From Pseudomonas frederiksbergensis (lineage in GTDB: Bacteria; Pseudomonadota; Gammaproteobacteria; Pseudomonadales; Pseudomonadaceae), in NCBI RefSeq assembly GCF_003732705.1, contig NZ_MOBR01000008.1, positions 62,001-126,000 on the forward strand: a stretch of 64,000 nt of DNA, read 5' to 3'. Of the stretch, positions 38,636-45,362 are shown in pieces. Within the stretch, counting starts at the first letter, position 1, and every line of letters begins with the position of its first letter. The position numbers and the translations under genes were made by a program. Below the pieces are notes generated by a model, which saw only the letters and a program-made list of their open reading frames with translations, was not told the origin of the DNA and did not search any database.

Positions 38636-39815
38636 CCGGGCGAGTACCCAAACCCATGGCCTGCCGGGCGAACCAGCGCTTGGCCGGCGGCAACAGATCA
38701 AGGCCCAGCAGGCCGATGTTGCGCCCCAGGGACACCAGCGGTTGGGTGCTGCCGAACAACCGGGTGACCTGATCGGAGAAGCCCACGGTGAGGTTCTGAT
38801 CCATCCGTTGGCGTTCGCGATAGGCCTGCAAGGTCGCGAAGTCGCCGGGCGAGGTTTCGCTGGCCAGCAACGCATCGGCCAATGCCTGGGCATCGCGCAA
38901 GGACAGGTTGAAGCCCTGCCCGGCAATCGGATGCAGGCTGTGGGCGGCGTTGCCGAGAATCGCCAGATGCGGACGCACCTGCTCTTCGGCCTCGATCAAT
39001 GTCAGCGGGTACAAGTGTCGCGCGCCAACCTGTTTCAAGGTGCCGAGGCGATAACCGAACACGCCCTGCAATTCGCTGAGGAAGCTCTTTTCATCGAGGG
39101 CCGCCAGCCGCTGCGCGTCCATGCCCAAACGGGTCCAGACCAAAGCGCAGCGGTTGTCCGGCAACGGCAACAGCGCCATCGGGCCTTCATCGGTGAAACG
39201 CTCGAACGCCATGCCGTTATGGGCTTCGCTCGGGGTGATGTTGGCGATCAGCGCGCTCTGGTTGTACGGGCGCTTCCTGATGCCGATCCCCAGTTGCTCA
39301 CGCAAACCGGAACGGCCGCCATCGGCGAGCACCGCGAGGTCGCATTCCACAGTGGTTTCGTCATTGAGGGTCAGGCGATAGCCGTCGGTCAACGGTTCCA
39401 TGCGGGTGACTTCCGCCGGGCAGCGCCAACTGACCACGTCCTTGTCCAGCCCTTGCCACAGGCATTGGCCGAGCCAGGCGTTTTCCACCACATAGCCAAG
39501 GGCCGGAACGCCCTCTTCCATCGCCGACAGTCGCGCTGTAGAAAAACGCCCTCGGTCGGACACATGAATCTGTTTGATCGGCTCGGCCCGGCGGGAGATG
39601 TCCTGCCACACGCCCAGCCGTTGATAAATCTGCCGAGCGCCGTAGGACAGCGCCGAAGAACGGGCGTCGTAGCTCGGTTGATAAGTGTCTCCGGGAGCGA
39701 ACGGCTCGATCAGCACGATCTTCCAGCCCCGGGCCTTGGCCCCGGCCTGCAAGGCCAACGCCAGACTGGCGCCGACCAGGCCGCCACCGATGATTGCCAG
39801 ATTGACTCGACTCAT
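38628..39815 (-). CDS. ubiH: 2-octaprenyl-6-methoxyphenol hydroxylase UbiH
   Basis: This 395-residue FAD monooxygenase has IIGGGLVGASLALAL at residues 8-22 and the FAD motif ILGNAAHSLHPIAGQGFNLSLRDA. The Asn in GNAAH, instead of Asp, is also seen in E. coli UbiH as I recall. It hydroxylates C1 of the ubiquinone ring. It overlaps pepP by 4 bp (ATGA) and the downstream thioesterase by 8 bp. Confidence 0.92.
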   Translation of the reverse strand: MSRVNLAIIGGGLVGASLALALQAGAKARGWKIVLIEPFAPGDTYQPSYDARSSALSYGARQIYQRLGVWQDISRRAEPIKQIHVSDRGRFSTARLSAMEEGVPALGYVVENAWLGQCLWQGLDKDVVSWRCPAEVTRMEPLTDGYRLTLNDETTVECDLAVLADGGRSGLREQLGIGIRKRPYNQSALIANITPSEAHNGMAFERFTDEGPMALLPLPDNRCALVWTRLGMDAQRLAALDEKSFLSELQGVFGYRLGTLKQVGARHLYPLTLIEAEEQVRPHLAILGNAAHSLHPIAGQGFNLSLRDAQALADALLASETSPGDFATLQAYRERQRMDQNLTVGFSDQVTRLFGSTQPLVSLGRNIGLLGLDLLPPAKRWFARQAMGLGTRPDA

Positions 39816-41146
39816 GCCGCTTGTGTCCGTGCTTGCGCCATCAAGGCCTCGATTTCAGCGACCGTTTTCGGCACGCCTTTGGTCAGGATTTCACAACCGG
39901 TTTTGGTCACCACCACATCGTCCTCAATGCGCACGCCGATGCCGCGCCATTTCTTCGCCACGTTCGGGTTGTCCGGGGCGATGTAGATCCCCGGCTCCAC
40001 CGTCAGCGCCATGCCGACTTCCAGCACGCGCCATTCGCCGCCGACCTTGTACTCGCCGACGTCATGCACATCCATGCCCAGCCAGTGACCGGCGCGGTGC
40101 ATGTAAAACGCTTTATAAGCTTCGCTGGCGATCAACTCGTCGACGTCACCCTGCAACAGCCCCAACCTCACCAGCCCGGCGGTAATCACCTGGACCGTGG
40201 CTTCGTGGGCCTGATTCCAGTGTTTGTTCGGCGCGATCTCGGCAAACGCCGCTTCTTGCGACGCCAGCACCAACTCGTAGATCGCCTTCTGTTCGGCCGA
40301 ATACTTGCCGTTGACCGGCCAGGTGCGGGTGATGTCGCTGGCGTAGCAGTCGATCTCGCAACCGGCGTCGATCAACACCAGATCGCCGTCCTTGAGCACC
40401 GCGTCATTTTGCTGGTAATGCAGGATGCAGCTGTTGCGCCCGGACGCGACGATCGAGCCATACGCCGGCATCTTCGCCCCGCCCTTGCGGAATTCGTAGT
40501 CGAGCTCGGCTTCCAGGCTGAACTCGTGCAACCCGGCACGGCTGGCCTGCATCGCGCGGATATGCGCCTGGGCGGAAATCCGTGCGGCTTCGCGCATCAC
40601 CTTCACTTCTGCCGCCGATTTATACAGGCGCATGTCGTGCAGCAGATGATCCAGGGCAACGAATTCGTTCGGCGGCTGGGCGCCGAGGTGCGCTTTAGAG
40701 CGGATCACGTTGATCCAGTCCATCAGGTGCCGGTCGAATTCCGGATTGCTGCCCATGGCCGAATACACCCGGTCGCGCCCTTCAATCAGGCCCGGCAGGA
40801 TGTCGTCGATGTCGGTGATGGGGAACGCGTCGTCGGCGCCAAAGTCGCGGATCGCGCCTTCCTGGCCGGCGCGCAGGCCGTCCCACAGTTCTCGTTCGGC
40901 GTTGCGCTCGCGGCAAAACAGCAGGTATTCGCCATGCTCACGACCGGGCATCAGGACGATGACGGCTTGAGGCTCGGGGAAACCGCTGAGGTACTGGAAA
41001 TCGCTGTCCTGACGATAGACATGCTCGACGTCGCGGTTGCGAATGGCCACCGCGGCGGCGGGCAGGATCGCGATGCTGTTGGGTTCCATCTGCGCCATCA
41101 GGGCCTTGCGGCGACGGCTGTATTCCGATTTCGGGATATGAATCAT
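39812..41146 (-). CDS. pepP: Xaa-Pro aminopeptidase PepP
   Basis: This 444-residue M24B metallopeptidase has an N-terminal creatinase-like domain (KSEYSRRRKALMAQM) and a C-terminal pita-bread domain. Its dinuclear-metal ligands lie in LIDAGCEIDCYASDITRTW, HRAGHWLGMDVHDVG and LTVEPGIYI. It removes N-terminal residues preceding proline. The pepP-ubiH pairing after a YgfB-like gene is conserved in gammaproteobacteria. Confidence 0.95.
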   Translation of the reverse strand: MIHIPKSEYSRRRKALMAQMEPNSIAILPAAAVAIRNRDVEHVYRQDSDFQYLSGFPEPQAVIVLMPGREHGEYLLFCRERNAERELWDGLRAGQEGAIRDFGADDAFPITDIDDILPGLIEGRDRVYSAMGSNPEFDRHLMDWINVIRSKAHLGAQPPNEFVALDHLLHDMRLYKSAAEVKVMREAARISAQAHIRAMQASRAGLHEFSLEAELDYEFRKGGAKMPAYGSIVASGRNSCILHYQQNDAVLKDGDLVLIDAGCEIDCYASDITRTWPVNGKYSAEQKAIYELVLASQEAAFAEIAPNKHWNQAHEATVQVITAGLVRLGLLQGDVDELIASEAYKAFYMHRAGHWLGMDVHDVGEYKVGGEWRVLEVGMALTVEPGIYIAPDNPNVAKKWRGIGVRIEDDVVVTKTGCEILTKGVPKTVAEIEALMAQARTQAA

Positions 41147-41173
41147 GGGCAGATGGCTTTCCCTGGCAGGCGA

Positions 41174-41734
41174 TTAATGCAACGACGGTTTGGCGGCAGC
41201 CGGCTCGGCAGGTTTCTTGGTTTCGGTGAACAGCAGCAACGGCGCGACGCGCAGGTACTCCATGACTTCCATGTAGTCGCTTTCGCCGTCGTCGGACTCT
41301 TCCAGGGCATCTTGCACCTGGGCGATGGCGGCCAAGTCCTGCAGGACCTCAGTCGCTTCAGTGCTGAGCATGCTGCTGTCAGGGGAGTTCAAGCCGAAAC
41401 CGGAGAGGAAGCCCTGGCACCATTGGCCCAGCGCAGCGGCGCGGTCGGCCAGCGGGGCATCGTCGGTGGGCAGCAGCAGGACGACGGTCATGTCGTCGCC
41501 GGTCAGCTCACCCTTGACCATCTCTTGCAGGCCGATCAGGGCGTTGCGGACGTTGTCTTGTGGCTCGCCTTCGAGTAGCTCGGCGGCATCGACCAGCCAG
41601 CTGTCGGCTTCGAAGCCGGCACCGGCGCAACTGCGGCCGAGCAACAGGCCATGCAGTTCGGCAGGCGAGACGTTATGCCCGCTGGAAGTCAGCAGGGTGG
41701 CGAAGGCTTGATACGGGGAATTCTGAATGGGCAT
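41174..41734 (-). CDS. UPF0149 (YgfB/YecA-like) protein
   Basis: This 186-residue acidic, helical protein starts [33 protein letters not shown], the UPF0149 opening. No C-terminal zinc SecA-like motif is present. It is the first gene of the ygfB-pepP-ubiH-(thioesterase)-ubiI operon, 27 bp before pepP. In P. aeruginosa a YgfB-type protein is reported to affect beta-lactam resistance; whether this is its orthologue follows from synteny only. Confidence 0.9.
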   Translation of the reverse strand: MPIQNSPYQAFATLLTSSGHNVSPAELHGLLLGRSCAGAGFEADSWLVDAAELLEGEPQDNVRNALIGLQEMVKGELTGDDMTVVLLLPTDDAPLADRAAALGQWCQGFLSGFGLNSPDSSMLSTEATEVLQDLAAIAQVQDALEESDDGESDYMEVMEYLRVAPLLLFTETKKPAEPAAAKPSLH

Positions 41735-41917
41735 GGGCAGCTAGGCGCCAGACGGCGCTATGTCTAGAATGAAGGCCTTGTATCCTACATCGACAGACTC
41801 GCCAAGACTATTAAAGGCTGTCCTCCAGCCTGGGGCTGTACGAAACTAAGCGCGCCCGAAGCGTAGGCTGTTTCCTACAGAGCCTGCCACCCATCAGACA
41901 CATATTCAGTGGACACA

Positions 41918-42127
41918 ATGGAAGACACCGATCTGCAAGCGCTGATGGCAAGACTTGAGCTGCTAATTAGCCGAGTCGAGCAACTAAAGAGCCAAAATGG
42001 ACTCCTATTAGCTCAGGAAAAGACCTGGCGCGAGGAACGCGCTCACCTCATTGAAAAAAACGAAATCGCTCGGCGTAAGGTCGAATCGATGATTTCGCGC
42101 CTCAAGGCCCTGGAGCAAGACTCATGA
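41918..42127 (+). CDS. TIGR02449-type small coiled-coil protein
   Basis: This protein of about 69 residues is almost wholly coiled coil (LQALMARLELLISRVEQLKSQNGLLLAQEKTWREERAHLIEKNE region, residues 5-50). The ATG at 41918 is preferred; an in-frame GTG at 41909 is the alternative. It overlaps zapA by 4 bp, the normal arrangement in Pseudomonas, and may act in division with ZapA, though this is inference. Confidence 0.85.
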   Translation: MEDTDLQALMARLELLISRVEQLKSQNGLLLAQEKTWREERAHLIEKNEIARRKVESMISRLKALEQDS

Positions 42128-42441
42128 GTTCAAGCAATAGCGTTACCGTGCAGATCCTCGACAAAGAATATTCGATCATCTGCCCCCAGGAAGAGCGCAG
42201 CAACCTGGTGAGTGCCGCCCGCTACCTGGACGGCAAGATGCGCGAAATCCGCAGCAGCGGCAAAGTCATCGGTGCCGACCGTATCGCCGTGATGGCCGCG
42301 CTGAACATCACCCACGACCTGCTGCACAAGGAAGAACGCCCGGATGTGCAGGCCAGCGGTTCGACCCGCGAGCAGGTTCGCGACCTGCTCGATCGCGTCG
42401 ATCTGGTGCTGGCAACCGATCCGGACGTCACCAAGGGCTGA
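42124..42441 (+). CDS. zapA: Cell division protein ZapA
   Basis: This 105-residue protein has the ZapA N-terminal strand-rich part (VTVQILDKEYSIICPQEERSNLVSAARYLDGKMREIR) and a C-terminal coiled coil. ZapA cross-links FtsZ filaments at midcell. It is translationally coupled to the upstream gene, and the 6S RNA gene follows at once, as in most gammaproteobacteria. Confidence 0.93.
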   Translation: MSSSNSVTVQILDKEYSIICPQEERSNLVSAARYLDGKMREIRSSGKVIGADRIAVMAALNITHDLLHKEERPDVQASGSTREQVRDLLDRVDLVLATDPDVTKG

Positions 42442-42471
42442 AACGCGAAACCGCTTGGGGTATACTCGCGT
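42438..42471 (+). promoter_or_regulatory. 6S RNA promoter
   Basis: A good -10 (TATACT, 42461-42466) lies a few bases before the 6S RNA 5' end. The -35 about 17 bp upstream overlaps the zapA stop codon and is weak. Confidence 0.55.
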
Positions 42472-42651
42472 CACTCCCTGGGGTGCTTGCCAGTTGACCA
42501 CGTCCCTGAGCCGATTCGCACTACCCTGGAGGCTGCACGTTGGGCTGGTGTGCATGTCCGCTAGACGGAAAGCCTTAAAGCCTACTGCATCTTCCACCTT
42601 GAACTTTCGGGTTCAAGGGCTAAGTCAGCAGCGGTTCATCCGGGGAGCCTG
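42472..42651 (+). ncRNA. ssrS: 6S RNA
   Basis: This ~180-nt gene between zapA and the 5-formyl-THF cycloligase gene occupies the conserved ssrS position. Recognisable 6S segments are CCCTGAGCCGAT near 42512, GCATGTCCG near 42551, GAAAGCCTTAAA near 42568 and CACCTTGAAC...GGTTCAAGGG near 42596-42620. The ends CTCCCTGGGG and CCGGGGAG pair as the closing stem. 6S RNA mimics an open promoter and sequesters sigma-70 RNA polymerase in stationary phase. Ends are estimated to within a few bases. Confidence 0.9.
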
Positions 42652-42660
42652 ATTCCAGTC

Positions 42661-42696
42661 CGATGCCGGGTTAATTACCGGCATCGGCTTTTTTAC
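42661..42696 (+). terminator. Terminator after 6S RNA
   Basis: The hairpin GATGCCGGGTTAATTACCGGCATC is followed by GGCTTTTTT. It lies 10 bp after the 6S 3' end and 40 bp before the next gene. Confidence 0.85.
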
Positions 42697-42735
42697 GGGT
42701 ACGCTTTGTGTACCCGCCCTGCCGAAGCCTAATTC

Positions 42736-43350
42736 ATGAACGAACCTGCGCTGCTTCCCCGCCCGCAACTTCGACGCATGCTGCGCAAGGCCCGCCGCGC
42801 ACTGACACCCAGTCAGCAGCGCCAGGCCGCTCGCGGGCTATATAAGCAATTGGCCCAGCACCCGCTGTTTCGCCGCGCCAGACATATCTCTCTTTACCTA
42901 CCCACCGACGGTGAAATCGACCCGCGCCTGCTGCTGCGTGCCGCGCAACGCCGGGGCAAAGCGACGTATCTGCCGGTGCTCAGCGCCTGGCCGCGAACCA
43001 AAATGGTGTTTCAGCGGATTCGCCCCGGCGAAAAGCTCAAGCCCAACCGCTTCCGCATTCTTGAACCCCGGGCCAACCTCGGCCGGCAACGCAAGGTCTG
43101 GGCGCTGGACCTGGTGTTGTTGCCATTGGTCGGGTTCGACGATGTCGGTGGGCGCCTGGGAATGGGCGGCGGCTTCTACGACCGCAGCCTCGCTTATCTG
43201 GCTCGACGTAAAACCTGGCGCAAGCCAACGCTGCTGGGGCTGGCCCATGAATGTCAGAAGGTCGGAAGATTGGCTCAAGCGAGCTGGGATGTACCGTTGC
43301 AAGGAACGGTGACAGACAAGGCGTGGTATTTCGCAGGTTCCGCACTGTAG
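42736..43350 (+). CDS. 5-formyltetrahydrofolate cyclo-ligase
   Basis: This 204-residue enzyme of the YgfA/Fau family has an N-terminal basic stretch (LRRMLRKARRALTPSQQ), HISLYLPTDGEIDP, and the ATP-binding glycine loop GRLGMGGGFYDRSLAYL. It converts 5-formyl-THF to 5,10-methenyl-THF with ATP. The ssrS-ygfA order is conserved. The stop codon TAG at 43348 is formed by the first bases of a REP element (CTGTAGGAGC), so the REP sets the C-terminus. Confidence 0.92.
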   Translation: MNEPALLPRPQLRRMLRKARRALTPSQQRQAARGLYKQLAQHPLFRRARHISLYLPTDGEIDPRLLLRAAQRRGKATYLPVLSAWPRTKMVFQRIRPGEKLKPNRFRILEPRANLGRQRKVWALDLVLLPLVGFDDVGGRLGMGGGFYDRSLAYLARRKTWRKPTLLGLAHECQKVGRLAQASWDVPLQGTVTDKAWYFAGSAL

Positions 43351-43438
43351 GAGCAAAGCTTGCTCGCGATAGCGGTCTCACAGGCACATAGATGTTGAAT
43401 GTGACGCCGTCATCGCGAGCAAGCTTTGCTCCCACAAT
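43344..43438. repeat. REP pair overlapping a stop codon
   Basis: CTGTAGGAGCAAAGCTTGCTCGCGAT and its inverse ATCGCGAGCAAGCTTTGCTCCCACA lie head-to-head. The TAG of the left arm is the stop codon of the cycloligase gene. Confidence 0.85.
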
Positions 43439-43458
43439 GCGGCGTCAGGAAGACAGGA

Positions 43459-43620
43459 TCAGCGCTTGAAGGCCGACGGCTGGTGCTGTTGTTGCTGCTG
43501 CGCGATTTCGATCGGCGCGTCCGTCTTGTTGTTCCACAGGCTTTGGGCATAGCCAGTGGTCACGACGCCGAGGCCGAACAAAATAACCAAAATCCATAGT
43601 AAATCCGGTTTGCGTTTCAT
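43459..43620 (-). CDS. 53-residue single-span membrane peptide
   Basis: This small gene encodes MKRKPDLLWILVILFGLGVV followed by TTGYAQSLWNNKTDAPIEIA and a glutamine-rich tail (QQQQQHQPSAFKR). The positive N-terminus and one hydrophobic segment at residues 7-24 fit a small inner-membrane protein, or an uncleaved signal. A purine-rich GGGGGGC lies 4-10 bases before the ATG. Codon use is normal for the genome. Function unknown; it is convergent with the cycloligase and divergent from the EVE gene. Confidence 0.7.
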   Translation of the reverse strand: MKRKPDLLWILVILFGLGVVTTGYAQSLWNNKTDAPIEIAQQQQQHQPSAFKR

Positions 43621-43815
43621 CGATTGCCCCCCAAAGGCATATCAACACGATGACAGCAGCGGTTTCCGTTGTAGGCCGTGCAGCAGCGTCAAGCTTAGAA
43701 GGCCGGCATTTTGCGACAACGTGAACCGACACGCAAACACTGGCGTCAACCGACTGTCGGTTTGTCATAAAATTGCCCGACAACTTGCCCACCCCTCTCG
43801 CAAGGAGCAAAAACC

Positions 43816-44265
43816 ATGGCCTATTGGCTGATGAAATCCGAGCCCGACGAGCTCTCGATCAAAGACCTTGAGAAGCTCGGCAAAGCGCGCTGGGACGGGG
43901 TTCGCAACTATCAGGCCCGTAATTTCCTACGGGCGATGGCGGTGGGTGACGAGTTCTTCTTCTATCACTCCAGCTGCCCGGAGCCCGGGATTGCCGGGAT
44001 CGGCAAGATTGTCGAAGCCGCGTATCCGGACCCGACGGCGCTGGAGCCGGAGAGTCATTACTACGATCCGAAGGCTACCCCGGAGAAAAATGCCTGGAGC
44101 GCCATCGATGTCGCTCACGTCAAAACCTTCACTAAAGTCCTGAAGCTCGATTACCTGAAACAGCAAACCGCACTGACCGAAATGCCATTGGTGCAGAAAG
44201 GCTCGCGCCTGTCAGTGATGCCGGTGACCGCCGAACAATGGGCAGCGGTACTCGATTTACGCTAA
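43816..44265 (+). CDS. EVE-domain protein
   Basis: This 149-residue single-domain protein starts MAYWLMKSEPDELSIKDLE and contains GVRNYQARNFLRAMAVGDEFFFYHSSC, the signature of the EVE (thymocyte nuclear protein 1-like) fold related to PUA and YTH domains. Such domains bind modified bases in DNA or RNA. The ATG follows CAAGGAGCAAAAACC. It appears monocistronic and is not linked here to a restriction system. Confidence 0.92.
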   Translation: MAYWLMKSEPDELSIKDLEKLGKARWDGVRNYQARNFLRAMAVGDEFFFYHSSCPEPGIAGIGKIVEAAYPDPTALEPESHYYDPKATPEKNAWSAIDVAHVKTFTKVLKLDYLKQQTALTEMPLVQKGSRLSVMPVTAEQWAAVLDLR

Positions 44266-44396
44266 ATAAAGCAGAACCACCCGGTCATCCTCTTTTGCCC
44301 GCCCAATCGGGTTAGGCTGCGTCTCAATTGACTGGCATCAAGCCGCCCCGGCGCTCGATCAGCCAGACTAGGACGCAACAGCCGCAGGATGCCCGC

Positions 44397-45362
44397 ATGT
44401 CTACGCACAGTCGCTCTTCGATTTTGTTCGCCAGTTCTTTGATGGTTCTGCTGCTGGGCGCCGGCGGTTTCGGCTACTGGAAATCGATGCATGACCGTCT
44501 GCCCGAAGGCCTGTATGTCGGCAACGGTCGCCTGGAAGCCACCGAAGTGCAGATCGCCAGCAAAACACCGGGGCGGCTGGCCGAGGTGCTGGTCGATGAA
44601 GGCGACAAGGTCAGCAAGGGCCAACTGCTGGCCCGCATGGACACCCGCACCCTGGAAGCCCAGCGCAACCAGGCTGAAGCCGAGGTGCTACGCGCCCGCG
44701 AAAACCTTTCGGCCGCCCAGGCCAACGTGCAATTGCGCCAGAGCGAACAACGGCTCGCTCAACAGGAACTCAAGCGTTCTCAGGAACTGTTCAAGCACGG
44801 TTTCGTCAGCGGCCAGATCATCGATCAACAACAAGCACGCCTAGACACCGGCAGTGCGGCAGTCGCCGCGTCCCGCGCCCAAGTGTCGGCGGTCGGCGCC
44901 GCGATTGGCGCGGCTCAGGCCCAAGTCGCGATGCTGACCAGCGAAATCGACGACAGCAGCCTACGGGCCCCCATCGACGGGGTGATTCAGTTGCGCATGG
45001 CCGAACCCGGCGAAGTGCTCGGCGCGGGCGGGCGGGTCTTGCTGCTGATCGATCCTAACGACCAATACATGAACCTCTACCTCCCGGCCTCGGTGACCGG
45101 CCGCGTGGCGGTTGGCGATGAAGCGCGCATCCTGCTCGACGCCCTGCCCGATCACTCGCTGCCGGCAAAAATCACTTTCGTCGCCGGTAAATCACAGTTC
45201 ACCCCCAAAGAAGTCGAGACCCGCGACGAACGTCAGAAACTGGTATTCCGCGTCAAACTGCGCCTGAACGACCCAAGCGCCCTGCCCCAGGCCAAGCCGG
45301 GCATGCCCGGCGCCGGTTATGTGCGCACCGCCCCTATTAGCTGGCCGGCCAACCTGCAATGA
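44397..45362 (+). CDS. HlyD-type membrane-fusion protein of an ABC-2 efflux system
   Basis: This 321-residue periplasmic adaptor has one N-terminal membrane anchor (residues 9-27), a biotinyl-lipoyl half (EVQIASKTPGRLAEVLVDEGDKVSKGQ), a long coiled-coil hairpin (about 75-150) and a second lipoyl half (LRAPIDGVIQLRMAEPGEVLGAGG). It resembles E. coli YhiI. It overlaps the next gene by 4 bp (ATGA), so it works with the ATPase/permease fusion and the permease downstream. Confidence 0.92.
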   Translation: MSTHSRSSILFASSLMVLLLGAGGFGYWKSMHDRLPEGLYVGNGRLEATEVQIASKTPGRLAEVLVDEGDKVSKGQLLARMDTRTLEAQRNQAEAEVLRARENLSAAQANVQLRQSEQRLAQQELKRSQELFKHGFVSGQIIDQQQARLDTGSAAVAASRAQVSAVGAAIGAAQAQVAMLTSEIDDSSLRAPIDGVIQLRMAEPGEVLGAGGRVLLLIDPNDQYMNLYLPASVTGRVAVGDEARILLDALPDHSLPAKITFVAGKSQFTPKEVETRDERQKLVFRVKLRLNDPSALPQAKPGMPGAGYVRTAPISWPANLQ

